33,193 bases of DNA from Vallitaleaceae bacterium. GTDB taxonomy: Bacteria; Bacillota; Clostridia; Lachnospirales; Vallitaleaceae. The stretch is taken from NCBI GenBank assembly GCA_029935405.1, contig JAOZKH010000018.1:1-33193 (forward strand), given 5' to 3'. Position 1 is the first letter of the stretch, and each line of letters opens with the position of its first letter. The notes beneath the pieces are model-generated. The model worked only from the letters and a program-made list of their open reading frames with translations. It did no database searches and was not told the origin of the DNA. The position numbers and the translations under genes were made by a program. Below, in pieces: positions 1 to 7,766 of the stretch.

Positions 1-2
1 CA

Positions 3-785
3 GTTATTATAGTTCGATTACTTGGAATGGAGGAAGAAGCACTTAAATTTAATTATAATCATCCATTTACAGATATTCCAAATTGGGCAGACCCATATAT
101 AGGTTACTTATATGAGTCTAAATTAACGTTAGGTGTAGGAAATAATCTATATGGAAGTGAAAGAGATTTAACGCCTGAACAATTTATGACATTTTGTTTA
201 AGATCTTTGTCCTATGATGACAAAATCGGTGATTTTGAGTGGGAAAAATCAATTGATAAAGCAGTTGAACTTAACATAATAGATAGTGAATTTAAAACAT
301 ATCTTGAAACTAATAATAATATTTACCGAGATGATATAGTAGCAATATTATATAATTTGCTAAATATTATGTTTAAAAATAATGAAATTTCTCTTATAGA
401 TTTTCTTATAGCTAATGAAGTTATGACATTAGAATCCACGCTTAATTTAGGAGTATATAAACAACCAATGCCTATAAATGAGACAATCGTAATTAATAAA
501 ATTGTAATAGAAAAAAAAGCAGTTATTATCGATGAATTATATGGTGTTAAACACTATTTGATAGTACCTTTTGGAGAAATTGAAAAAAATTACATAAGTG
601 TTGTTGAAGGAGTGACAAATAATGGAGTAACTTATCAGGTTGCAATAACAAAGGAGATGTTTTATTCTAATGAAATATTTGCACAACTAATTATTGGACA
701 GGATTTTACATTTGCTGGGAATTTAGCTGTTAATATTTTGCCGGAAGAAAAAAACATAAGGTTTGTAATGATAACACAAAATTAA
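3..785 (+). CDS. C-terminal part of an exported protein with SLH-like module (cut by window edge)
   Basis: The frame is open from base 3 through the in-frame ATG at base 27 to TAA at 783-785, so the gene starts left of the window. The residues before that ATG (VIIVRLLG) continue a domain pattern rather than a start. The first ~115 residues (RLLGMEEEAL, FTDIPNWADPYIGYLYE, LRSLSYDDKIGDF, YRDDIVAILYNLL) follow an S-layer-homology-like repeat. They closely parallel the N-terminal region of the transglutaminase-like protein at 21772-23325. The last ~130 residues are not recognised and are rich in beta-type segments. By analogy it is an envelope or cell-wall protein, but the signal peptide lies outside the window. 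Surface location is therefore an inference. Confidence 0.75.
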   Translation, partial: VIIVRLLGMEEEALKFNYNHPFTDIPNWADPYIGYLYESKLTLGVGNNLYGSERDLTPEQFMTFCLRSLSYDDKIGDFEWEKSIDKAVELNIIDSEFKTYLETNNNIYRDDIVAILYNLLNIMFKNNEISLIDFLIANEVMTLESTLNLGVYKQPMPINETIVINKIVIEKKAVIIDELYGVKHYLIVPFGEIEKNYISVVEGVTNNGVTYQVAITKEMFYSNEIFAQLIIGQDFTFAGNLAVNILPEEKNIRFVMITQN

Positions 786-792
786 ATGTACA

Positions 793-821
793 TTGCTATT
801 TTTCCTAAAATCTTATAAAAT
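793..821 (+). promoter_or_regulatory. Putative sigma-A promoter of the pilus operon
   Basis: TTGCTA (793-798) and TAAAAT (816-821) are separated by exactly 17 bases. They lie just upstream of the AAGGAGG ribosome binding site (841-847) of pilT and just after the stop of the preceding gene. No terminator is visible between the two genes, so read-through is also possible. Confidence 0.5.
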
Positions 822-852
822 ATAAATAGAAACTTTATAAAAGGAGGCTGCA

Positions 853-1935
853 GTGGATAGAAATTACACAGAGTTCATGGATTTTCTTTTAGAAGAAACA
901 ATGAAACATAAAGGTACAGATTTGCATTTATGTGCAGGGAGTAAGCCGCTTATGCGGGTTAATTCTAAGCTTATGGAAATTGAAGGTACTGATAAGTTAA
1001 CACCAGACGTTATTGTGAATTTTGTAGAAGCGTATTTAGGAGAAGAAAACTTGAATACTCTTAAGAAGAATAAATCAATAGATATTTCATACTCTAAAAG
1101 AAATCTAGGTAGGTTTAGGTGTAATGTGTATTTTCAAAGAGGTACATACGCTATGGCAATTCGAGCACTACCATTAGAAATACCTGAGTTTTCAACATTA
1201 GGATTACCAAATACAATAGAACGCTTTATTACAAAAACAAAGGGTTTAGTTTTAGTAACAGGAGCTACAGGAAGTGGAAAGTCTACAACGTTAGCAAGTA
1301 TGATTGATTTAATTAATCAAAAATATAAATATCATATTATTACAATTGAAGATCCATTAGAATATTTACATAGACATAAGAATAGTATGGTGACACAACG
1401 AGAAATTGGGGAAGATGCCTTGAATTTTACCACAGCATTAAAGGCTGCGTTAAGAGAAGATCCAGATGTTATTATGGTTGGTGAGATGCGTGATATGGAA
1501 ACAATTAGCATCGCATTAACAGCAGCAGAAACAGGGCATCTTGTATTATCTACCCTTCATACTGGAAGTGCAGTAAAAGCTATTGATAGAATGGTAGATG
1601 CATTTAGTAGAGAGCAACAAAACCAGATTCGTTCCCAATTAGCAACTGTTTTAGAGGGTGTAATATCGCAACAATTAATACCACAAAAAGACGGAAAAGG
1701 TCTTAGAGCAGTTAGTGAAGTTATGGTTGCGAATACAGCAGTTAGAAATTTAATAAGAGAGGGTAAACATTATCAGATTAATAATTTGATTCAAACAGGA
1801 AGCAAAATAGGTATGGTTTCAATAGAAAGACATTTAGCTCAATTGGTAAAAGAGGGAGCTATTGATTATGAAGCAGCAAAAATAAGGGCTACAGATTCAC
1901 AAATATTTGATAACTATTTAAGACAACTAGGATAG
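853..1935 (+). CDS. pilT: Type IV pilus retraction ATPase PilT
   Basis: This is a cytoplasmic hexameric secretion ATPase that powers pilus depolymerisation and twitching. The 360-aa length is typical of PilT; PilB is longer, with an extra N-terminal domain. Visible motifs are Walker A GATGSGKST at residues 137-145, the Asp box EDPLEY, Walker B DVIMVGE at about 205-211, the His box TGHLVLSTLHT, and the C-terminal NLIREGKHYQINNLIQTG stretch characteristic of PilT. The start is GTG at 853, preceded by AAGGAGG with 5 bases between. The gene is followed after 23 bases by pilC. No PilB-type extension ATPase is present in the window, so it must be encoded elsewhere, or this ATPase acts alone as ComGA does in competence systems. 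Confidence 0.93.
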   Translation: MDRNYTEFMDFLLEETMKHKGTDLHLCAGSKPLMRVNSKLMEIEGTDKLTPDVIVNFVEAYLGEENLNTLKKNKSIDISYSKRNLGRFRCNVYFQRGTYAMAIRALPLEIPEFSTLGLPNTIERFITKTKGLVLVTGATGSGKSTTLASMIDLINQKYKYHIITIEDPLEYLHRHKNSMVTQREIGEDALNFTTALKAALREDPDVIMVGEMRDMETISIALTAAETGHLVLSTLHTGSAVKAIDRMVDAFSREQQNQIRSQLATVLEGVISQQLIPQKDGKGLRAVSEVMVANTAVRNLIREGKHYQINNLIQTGSKIGMVSIERHLAQLVKEGAIDYEAAKIRATDSQIFDNYLRQLG

Positions 1936-1958
1936 TATAATTCACACAAGGAGGAAAC

Positions 1959-3008
1959 ATGAGAGTTATGAATCAAATCTCTAAAGAAGATACCATTTTA
2001 TTTGCTAGACAATTGTCCTTAGCAATTCACAGTGACATCCCATTAACTCAAAGCTTAGAATTGATTAATGAAAAGACAGATAATGAGTCTTTAAAAAAAG
2101 TACTAAAGGAAGTATTAGATGATTTGAATATTGGTGAAGGATTTTCAGATTCTATTTCAAAACACGAAAAGATATTGTCTCCATTTTTTGTTCAGATGAT
2201 AATGATTGGTGAAGAAAGCGGTACTTTACCAGAAATACTTGAACAAATTGCAGGTTCATATGAAAAACAATTAGAAACTTCTAACAAACTAAAATCAGCA
2301 ATTACATATCCAATTATATTATCTGTATTGATGTTAGGTGTTGTTATATTGTTAATTGTTCAGATTATGCCTATGTTTAATGATGTTCTTAAATCATTAG
2401 GAGGAGAAATTCCTGGAATTACGGCAGTTATTCTAAATGTAAGCTTGTTTATACGAGATAATTTCCTTGTTATTATAGGAATAATAGTTGTGGCAATTGT
2501 AGGTGTTTATATGTATGCGAGAACAACTGTTGGACAGTTACTTGTGGATAAGCTTAAATTCAAATTGCCAATTTATAGTGGGTTAACTAGCTCCCTTCTT
2601 GCAACTAGATTTGCAAGGAATTTAGGCATACTTATTCAAAGTGGAATGAATTATCAACAAGCACTAGAGTTAATAAAACCTACTATGAATAATCAGTATG
2701 CGGAAGAAATGGTTCAAAAAGGAATTGAAGATTTAAATGAAGGTAGTTCATTAGAAGAAGTAATTGAAAAAATGGACCTATTTCCTTGGTTGCTTATGAA
2801 ACTGTTTGGTGTAGCAGAGAAAACAGGACAAATGGATAAAGCATTAATGACTGCAGCTAACGAAATGGAAAAAGAAGTTGAAGCCAAAATGGCAAGATTG
2901 ACAACAGTTGTTGAACCTATGTTAATTATTGTTTTATCAATAATTGTAGGTGTAATATTAATTTCTGTTGTTTTGCCTGTCGTTAATATTATGAATTCAA
3001 TTGGATAG
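1959..3008 (+). CDS. pilC: Type IV pilus inner-membrane platform protein PilC
   Basis: This is the polytopic platform protein of the type II secretion F (T2SF) family, on which the pilus ATPase works. The 349 residues contain two T2SF repeats (roughly residues 10-130 and 215-335). Each has the typical amphipathic helical segment with a GEESGTLPEIL or GVAEKTGQMDKAL motif. Hydrophobic segments occur at about 120-145, 165-185 and the C-terminus (VVEPMLIIVLSIIVGVILIS), as in PilC and ComGB. The start at 1959 is set by AAGGAGG at 1948-1954; a second ATG at 1968 is less well spaced. It belongs to the pilT operon. Confidence 0.92.
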   Translation: MRVMNQISKEDTILFARQLSLAIHSDIPLTQSLELINEKTDNESLKKVLKEVLDDLNIGEGFSDSISKHEKILSPFFVQMIMIGEESGTLPEILEQIAGSYEKQLETSNKLKSAITYPIILSVLMLGVVILLIVQIMPMFNDVLKSLGGEIPGITAVILNVSLFIRDNFLVIIGIIVVAIVGVYMYARTTVGQLLVDKLKFKLPIYSGLTSSLLATRFARNLGILIQSGMNYQQALELIKPTMNNQYAEEMVQKGIEDLNEGSSLEEVIEKMDLFPWLLMKLFGVAEKTGQMDKALMTAANEMEKEVEAKMARLTTVVEPMLIIVLSIIVGVILISVVLPVVNIMNSIG

Positions 3009-3019
3009 ATGGTGATGAT

Positions 3020-3337
3020 ATGAAAAATATAGCTAGTCATGGAAATATTATTGGACCTATCATTATTTTTCTTGTAATTATTTTAATGTTTGTACAAGTA
3101 GATAGAGAAAATGTGGATCAAATGTACCAGCGTGAAGAACAAATAGAAAAAGTTGTTAAACAGTATGCCATAGCTTGTTATGCGCAAGAAGGTGCTTATC
3201 CTAAAGATCTTGCTTATCTTCAAGAGAACTATGGTCTTATTATGAACGAACAAAAGTATTTCTATTATTATGATTTGTTCGCATCAAATTTAATGCCGGA
3301 TATTGAAGTTGTGTCAATTGAAAGAGGTGATGAGTAG
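3020..3337 (+). CDS. Small pseudopilin-like membrane protein of the pilus operon
   Basis: The protein has 105 residues with one N-terminal membrane helix (about residues 9-26, IIGPIIIFLVIILMFVQV) and a soluble domain beginning with a charged helix (REEQIEKVVKQYAIACYAQEG). The YP-x-DLAYLQENYG pattern that follows resembles the region after the helix in GspG/PilE-type pseudopilins. There is no canonical G-FTLxE prepilin cleavage site, so it may be an uncleaved accessory protein. It begins 11 bases after pilC. Its stop TAG shares one base with the GTG start of the next gene, which implies translational coupling. The exact role is unknown. Confidence 0.8.
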   Translation: MKNIASHGNIIGPIIIFLVIILMFVQVDRENVDQMYQREEQIEKVVKQYAIACYAQEGAYPKDLAYLQENYGLIMNEQKYFYYYDLFASNLMPDIEVVSIERGDE

Positions 3338-3825
3338 TGCTAAAAAGAATTTCGGTTGAATCTGTACTTGTAATGTTTCTATTCATTGTTTTTGCATCAA
3401 GTATTGGGATGTTAATTGTAGAAGGACAAGCATCCTATAATAAGATAATCTCTGAAAAAGAATCTAACGAAAATAGAAGAATTGCTTTTTCATATATATC
3501 TAAAAAAATTAAGCAAAATGATTTTGCAGGTAATATTCAGATAGTAAAGCAACCTTATAATAATGGTAACGCGATTAAAATCGAACTACAAGGCATTGAA
3601 GAAGGTTATGTAACTTACATATTCTGTGTCGATAATGAATTATATGAGTTGTATATATCTGAAGAAGATCCTTTTGATAAAGAATTAGGGGAAATAATTA
3701 TTAAGCTAGAACAATCCTTAAATTTTGTTAAAGATTCTGATTTTGACTTGATTCATATTAAAAATGAAGATGAAATTGTAACATCCATTAGCTTGCAGAA
3801 AGAGGTGGATGATGAAAAATTCTAA
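3337..3825 (+). CDS. Membrane-anchored minor-pilin-like protein, unknown family
   Basis: The protein has 162 residues. An N-terminal membrane helix (about 9-30, SVLVMFLFIVFASSIGMLI) is followed by a soluble alpha/beta domain. This is the layout of minor pilins, but no Gly-Phe processing site is visible. The GTG start overlaps the previous stop codon (TAGTG) and an AAAGAGGTGATG ribosome site lies just upstream. The 3' end overlaps the next gene by 17 bases. It may belong to one of the uncharacterised families found beside pilC in Lachnospiraceae (DUF4860 is my best guess from memory, not verified). Membership in the pilus complex is inferred from position. Confidence 0.78.
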   Translation: MLKRISVESVLVMFLFIVFASSIGMLIVEGQASYNKIISEKESNENRRIAFSYISKKIKQNDFAGNIQIVKQPYNNGNAIKIELQGIEEGYVTYIFCVDNELYELYISEEDPFDKELGEIIIKLEQSLNFVKDSDFDLIHIKNEDEIVTSISLQKEVDDEKF

Positions 3826-4273
3826 AAAAACCAATATTGCAAATCAAGGATTTACTTTAGTTGAAGTAATTATTTCAATTGCAGTCTTAAGTATCTTATG
3901 TGTAATATTCTTACAGCTATTTATTAAAGCTGATAGTATTGCCGATGATGCTAAAGTATTAGATGAAAGCATTATAATAACTAATAATTCCTTAGAATTA
4001 TTAAAAGGTGTTAATTCAGTTAATGACATTAAAACTTCAGTTTTATTTGAACATTTTGATATTAATACTGCGGATGACGTAATAAAACTTATTCATAATT
4101 ATACAGTTAAAACAGGTAGTCAGACGAAAGAGCAATATGTATTAGAGTTAACATTAAGTAATAAATCATATGATGAAAAGGTTAGTACTCAACTTTATCA
4201 TGTGAAAGCAGTGGTAACTAATATAGATCAAGATGTATTATATGAGGTAACATCTCATGTAATATTAGATTAG
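3809..4273 (+). CDS. Type IV prepilin-like protein with class III leader
   Basis: This is the only gene in the cluster with a textbook prepilin leader. A short basic segment ending in NQG is followed by FTLVEVIISIAVLSILCVIF. It should be cut after Gly14 by prepilin peptidase and N-methylated on Phe, with Glu at +5. The remaining ~140 residues form a small globular domain. Two ATGs are in tandem at 3809 and 3812; with AGAGGTGG at 3801-3808, the second is at least as well spaced. It overlaps the preceding gene by 17 bases. It is likely a minor or major pseudopilin. No prepilin peptidase gene lies in the window. Confidence 0.88.
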   Translation: MMKNSKKTNIANQGFTLVEVIISIAVLSILCVIFLQLFIKADSIADDAKVLDESIIITNNSLELLKGVNSVNDIKTSVLFEHFDINTADDVIKLIHNYTVKTGSQTKEQYVLELTLSNKSYDEKVSTQLYHVKAVVTNIDQDVLYEVTSHVILD

Positions 4274-4283
4274 GAGGTGCTCC

Positions 4284-4919
4284 GTGTTTAGATATATAAA
4301 AAACGAACAAGGTAGTACATCTGTATTGATTATTTTGTTGATGATAGTTCTTATGGCCTTTGGTGTTGCTGCATTAACAACAGCTCATGCAGGATATAGG
4401 TTAGCACATAGAAACAGTGAATTTACTGTGGATTATTACGAAGTTGAAGGAGATGCGGTTCAAATACAATATGATATATATCAAATATTAATGAATGTTA
4501 AATATGATATTGAAGAAAATGAGACTGTATTTGATTATGACACTTATACAGAAATGTATCATGAAAAGACAGAAGAAGCAATTAATCAATATATTATAGA
4601 GACTGAAAAAATACTACAACCTGCATTTGAAAAAGATGGGTTTGCTGGTTTAGTAGATGAACCTACTAGAATAGGAACATTTCACTATACTATAAAAGCA
4701 AAAGAAAATAATGCGAAAAATATTTCTGTAGTTATGGATTTGTATATGTCTGACAGTGATAAATACTCTATTATGGAAGATGTTATAAAGGTGATAAGTT
4801 GGTATGAATGGCAAGAAGGTGTTGGAGAAATAGAAGAGGAATTATTCTTTGAAGACCCTTTTGAGGACGCTGACTTTCAAGATCAATCAGAAGATGGAGA
4901 TAACGATCCATTTAATTAA
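4284..4919 (+). CDS. PilX-like membrane protein ending the pilus operon
   Basis: The protein has 211 residues and a GTG start 10 bases after the previous stop, with AGGAGGT at 4272-4278. The N-terminus MFRYIKNEQG followed by STSVLIILLMIVLMAFGVAAL resembles PilX-type minor pilins, in which Gly precedes the helix and Glu5 is absent. The soluble part is acidic, with the last ~35 residues very rich in Glu and Asp. The acidic tail suggests an exposed or cation-binding end. A function in pilus assembly is inferred from the helix type and operon position only. Confidence 0.8.
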   Translation: MFRYIKNEQGSTSVLIILLMIVLMAFGVAALTTAHAGYRLAHRNSEFTVDYYEVEGDAVQIQYDIYQILMNVKYDIEENETVFDYDTYTEMYHEKTEEAINQYIIETEKILQPAFEKDGFAGLVDEPTRIGTFHYTIKAKENNAKNISVVMDLYMSDSDKYSIMEDVIKVISWYEWQEGVGEIEEELFFEDPFEDADFQDQSEDGDNDPFN

Positions 4920-4924
4920 ATAAC

Positions 4925-4964
4925 TGGTTAAGGTGTCAAGTTTTAGTTTTCACACCTTAACCAT
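4925..4964 (+). repeat. Inverted repeat at convergent junction; short copy of a repeat family
   Basis: A perfect 12-bp stem (TGGTTAAGGTGT at 4925-4936, ACACCTTAACCA at 4952-4963) encloses a 15-base loop. Bases 4944-4964 match the right arm of the larger element at 8692-8814 in 20 of 21 positions, and the left arms also match. It sits between the convergent pilus operon and rubredoxin gene, so it may act as a terminator, although no T-run follows. The loop 4940-4950 is complementary over 11 bases to 4972-4982, which would allow a pseudoknot. Confidence 0.7.
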
Positions 4965-4975
4965 AGGCGTCAAAA

Positions 4976-5308
4976 CTAAAACTTATCTTTTGCAACATGT
5001 CCAGCAAGTTCAGCTTTTGCTCTTTGTTTAATAACCCAAGCCTCATCAATAGTATCATTAAATACTTTTACGCAAGCAGGGTCTAGGTTTAATTCAACAC
5101 CTTCTTCAGCTAAGTCAACAAGTGCAGATGCAAGATTAACAATCTCCATATGGATATCATTTGTTCTATCAGCTTCAAAGATTTTATCTGCTGCTTCTTC
5201 GCTTAATTCAATGAATTTTTCTTTTGATGCACCACATTTAGGACATACGAAGGGTGCTTCGTCACCTTCGTTAATATAACCACAAACTTCACATTTCCAT
5301 AATTTCAT
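4976..5308 (-). CDS. Rubredoxin-domain protein with helical C-terminal extension
   Basis: The 110-residue protein starts with a rubredoxin-type iron site. Two CxxC knuckles ([23 protein letters not shown], residues 5-26) should bind one Fe with four Cys ligands. The ~75 residues after it are helical and contain no further metal-binding pattern that I recognise. It is probably a soluble electron carrier in oxygen or peroxide detoxification, as in rubrerythrin-like systems. The start is fixed by AAGGAGG upstream of ATG 5308. A perfect promoter (5366-5394) and an operator-like palindrome (5329-5355) precede it, so strong, stress-inducible expression is likely. A truncated rubrerythrin is an alternative reading. 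Confidence 0.88.
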   Translation of the reverse strand: MKLWKCEVCGYINEGDEAPFVCPKCGASKEKFIELSEEAADKIFEADRTNDIHMEIVNLASALVDLAEEGVELNLDPACVKVFNDTIDEAWVIKQRAKAELAGHVAKDKF

Positions 5309-5328
5309 TTTATTACCTCCTTAAGTAG

Positions 5329-5355
5329 TTTAAATAATAATCATTATTATTTAAA
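5329..5355. promoter_or_regulatory. PerR/Fur-like operator palindrome
   Basis: This 27-bp palindrome (TTTAAATAATAAT, C centre, ATTATTATTTAAA) is perfect around base 5342. Its core TAATAAT-C-ATTATTA has the 7-1-7 layout of Fur-superfamily boxes and differs from the Bacillus PerR half-site TTATAAT at one base. It lies immediately downstream of the predicted start of the rubredoxin transcript, a position suited to repression. Identity of the regulator is inferred. Confidence 0.55.
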
Positions 5356-5365
5356 AAGCAATTTA

Positions 5366-5394
5366 ATTATATCATAGGGGTATTACAGTGTCAA
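5366..5394 (-). promoter_or_regulatory. Perfect consensus sigma-A promoter of the rubredoxin gene
   Basis: On the minus strand TTGACA (5394-5389) and TATAAT (5371-5366) match consensus at all 12 positions with a 17-base spacer. The predicted transcription start is near 5359, just before the palindrome at 5329-5355. Confidence 0.85.
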
Positions 5395-5444
5395 TGAGGC
5401 TGATATCTGAGTCTAATTATAATATATTGTTCAAGGAGGACAAG

Positions 5445-6635
5445 ATGAGTGATAAATTAATATTTCACATTGATATGAATGCATTTTTTGCATCTTGTGA
5501 ACAAGTTATTCGGCCTGACTTAAAGGGGAAAGCCATTGCAGTTGTCGGTGATGCTAGTCGCCGAAGTGGTATTGTTCTTGCTGCAAGTTATGAGGCGAAG
5601 GCATATGGTGTAAAGACAACAATGCCAATATACAAGGCGACACAGTGTTATAAAGATATAATACTAGTATCATCAACTTATGGATTGTATAGTGAAATGA
5701 GTAAAAAAGTAATGGAGATATTTGATTATTATACGCCAGTTAAAGAACAACTTTCAATTGATGAAGCATTTTTAGATATGACAGGAACAAAACAGCTCTT
5801 TGGAAAACCAGAAAAAGCAGCCAAAAAAATACAAGACAATATTTTAAATGAATTAGATTTAGGGTGTTCAGTTGGAATATCTTCTAATAAACTATTAGCA
5901 AAAATGGCTTCAGATATGAAGAAACCTATGGGAATAACGACTTTGTTTCCTTGTGAAATTCAAAAAAAAATGTGGCCGATGAACGTTGGAGAATTATACG
6001 GAGTTGGCAAGAAATCTGTTTCTAAATTAAACGAATTAGGAATTCATACAATTGGTGACCTAGCTATTACGGACAAAAGTAGCCTGAAAGAGTATTTTGG
6101 TATTAAAAGTTCAGAATATATGTTAAAATCAGCTAATGGAATTAGCTCAAGTAAGTTGGTTGAATCAGGTACTACAAAGGTTAAAAGTGTGGGAAATGAG
6201 TTAACCTACAGTGAAGATATTATTCAATTTGATAGAATTAAAAATGAATTGTTGTTATTAGCAGATACAGTCGGATATCGTTTGCGGCATAAGCTGTTAA
6301 AGGGCAGAACGTTACAAATAAAAATAAAATATAACGATTTCACCGTAATAACAAGAAGTATAACATTTAATAAACCGACAGATTCGACAGACTATATTTA
6401 TGAAAAGGCCTATGAATTAATTAAGAAAAATAGAGGTGGAAAACCAATTAGACTATTAGGAATTTCTCTCACTAATTTTGAAGTTGAACTTGGCAATCAG
6501 CTGTCATTATTTGAACAAGAAAATAATTTTGAAACTAGTAAACTTGATATTATGGTAGATAATGTAAGGGATAAATTCGGTTATACAGCAATTAAAAGAG
6601 GTTCTTTAGTAGATAGAAACCAGGACAAATCTTAG
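5445..6635 (+). CDS. dinB: DNA polymerase IV (Y-family translesion polymerase)
   Basis: This is a low-fidelity polymerase that bypasses damaged template bases. The N-terminus IDMNAFFASCE carries the first catalytic Asp (D10) and the steric-gate Phe (F15). SIDEAFLDMTG supplies D106 and E107. VGISSNKLLAKMASDMKKP and the helix-hairpin-helix GVGKKSVSKLNELGI follow, then a little-finger domain and a QLSLFE-type clamp-binding motif (about residue 360). The length of 396 aa is normal. I chose ATG 5445 because AAGGAGGA lies at 5433-5440. An upstream in-frame GTG at 5388 lacks a ribosome site and falls inside the divergent promoter region. The final codons form the left arm of the terminator. Confidence 0.93.
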   Translation: MSDKLIFHIDMNAFFASCEQVIRPDLKGKAIAVVGDASRRSGIVLAASYEAKAYGVKTTMPIYKATQCYKDIILVSSTYGLYSEMSKKVMEIFDYYTPVKEQLSIDEAFLDMTGTKQLFGKPEKAAKKIQDNILNELDLGCSVGISSNKLLAKMASDMKKPMGITTLFPCEIQKKMWPMNVGELYGVGKKSVSKLNELGIHTIGDLAITDKSSLKEYFGIKSSEYMLKSANGISSSKLVESGTTKVKSVGNELTYSEDIIQFDRIKNELLLLADTVGYRLRHKLLKGRTLQIKIKYNDFTVITRSITFNKPTDSTDYIYEKAYELIKKNRGGKPIRLLGISLTNFEVELGNQLSLFEQENNFETSKLDIMVDNVRDKFGYTAIKRGSLVDRNQDKS

Positions 6636-6659
6636 ATTTTGACCTGGTTTCTATCTACT
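6608..6659 (+). terminator. Intrinsic terminator overlapping the 3' end of dinB
   Basis: A perfect 17-bp stem (6608-6624 with 6643-6659; arm starts AGTAGATAGAAACCAGG) has an 18-base loop containing the dinB stop codon and is followed by TTTTATAAT. The left arm is coding sequence for the last residues of DinB. It ends one base before the stop codon of the convergent gene, so it may protect both transcripts. Confidence 0.85.
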
Positions 6660-6660
6660 T

Positions 6661-7674
6661 TTATAATATTTTATTAATATCTTTAATAACAATGGATATC
6701 TTTCCATTAGTTTCTGTAATAAACTCCATTTTATCTGGGTTATTATAGAATTCCATTGGAATTTTGATTTCAATACCTTCGTCAGTTTTAATTCGTTGTT
6801 TTTCAAAAGAACGTTGAATAGTTTTCTCTGTCATGGATATAGTTGGTTCTTCAACACCTTTTTTCTTCAAAGTATTAAAGAATATTTCTTTGACTTCTTC
6901 TTGAGCAGGAAAAGCTTCTTTGGCAAATTTTGTTAAGTTTAAATCCCCATTTTCTGATAGATTATTAAAAAGTTTCTCAGTTATATCTATCTTTTTTTCA
7001 ATGTCTTCATCAAAGAATTTTTTGGAAACTTTATTTGTAGCTGTTTTTACTGCATTGAATTTTTCTTTAGAAGACAGTTTAGTGTGGCATTTAAAGAAAA
7101 GTTTAGATAAATACAATGTTTTTTTACCATCGATTTCATAATATTTATCAAGTATATCGACAGTTAATTCTTCAAGATCAATAATAGCACCTTCTATTAC
7201 ACGTTGACTAGTATTTGGCAGAGTTGTTCTGTGCTGAATAATCGTATTGATATTTATATCAGACTCATAATCTGTAAAATGAATATATGTATTTTGATAA
7301 TTGAGTTTTAAGAGTGCTAAAAAATCTTTTTGTTTATATCGGTACATGATGACAGAAAGATCTGCAGAAGGTATATTTGTGTGAGCGCTCATTATAGCAA
7401 ATAGTTGTCCAGCAACTTGCTTAGTAAAATTGACGAAAGTTGTTTTATTATCTTTGAATTCTTTAAGATAACGGTAGAACATATTATGTTCTTTATCAAA
7501 AATACATGGTTTTATTCCATCGTCATTCATCGACTTAACAATATGTGATATAAAAAACTCATTAATATTTATAGCTGTTGGCATTTCATCCATTGACATC
7601 ACAGGAATACTCATAGATGAATCAAGTATATGTACAATTATTTTTTTGATAACAATTTCTTCATTTTGAACCAT
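6661..7674 (-). CDS. Nucleoid-associated protein, NdpA/YejK family
   Basis: The protein belongs to the 37-kDa nucleoid-associated family (YejK/NdpA). This is seen in the N-terminal segment IVHILDSSMSIPVMSMDEM, the middle region NTYIHFTDYESDININTIIQHRTTLP, and the family-typical C-terminus with IEIKIPMEFYNNPDKMEF and NGKISIVIKDI. It presumably binds DNA; in Gram-positive bacteria the family is often linked to accessory DNA, and its role is poorly known. I start it at ATG 7674 (337 aa), six bases after AAGAGG. A TTG at 7722 would add 16 residues but lacks a ribosome site and overlaps a TATAAT-type box (7731-7736) on the same strand. No neighbours share its strand. Confidence 0.85.
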   Translation of the reverse strand: MVQNEEIVIKKIIVHILDSSMSIPVMSMDEMPTAININEFFISHIVKSMNDDGIKPCIFDKEHNMFYRYLKEFKDNKTTFVNFTKQVAGQLFAIMSAHTNIPSADLSVIMYRYKQKDFLALLKLNYQNTYIHFTDYESDININTIIQHRTTLPNTSQRVIEGAIIDLEELTVDILDKYYEIDGKKTLYLSKLFFKCHTKLSSKEKFNAVKTATNKVSKKFFDEDIEKKIDITEKLFNNLSENGDLNLTKFAKEAFPAQEEVKEIFFNTLKKKGVEEPTISMTEKTIQRSFEKQRIKTDEGIEIKIPMEFYNNPDKMEFITETNGKISIVIKDINKIL

Positions 7675-7766
7675 TTGTAACCTCTTTTCATTGTTAAGTA
7701 ATAGTTTTGATACCCTAATCAATTATAAAAATTATAACATAGTTAGACATGTAAAATAAACAAGTA

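Noticed and set aside
2714-3040. 108-codon minus-strand ORF opposite pilC
   Set aside because: It is an antisense shadow of the PilC coding sequence with repetitive Ile/Thr composition.
5388-5444. Longer start for dinB at GTG 5388
   Set aside because: No ribosome site, and the segment overlaps the divergent promoter; ATG 5445 has AAGGAGGA and matches the family N-terminus.
7675-7722. TTG start adding 16 residues to the nucleoid-associated protein
   Set aside because: It lacks a ribosome site and lies at the predicted transcription start; ATG 7674 with AAGAGG is better.
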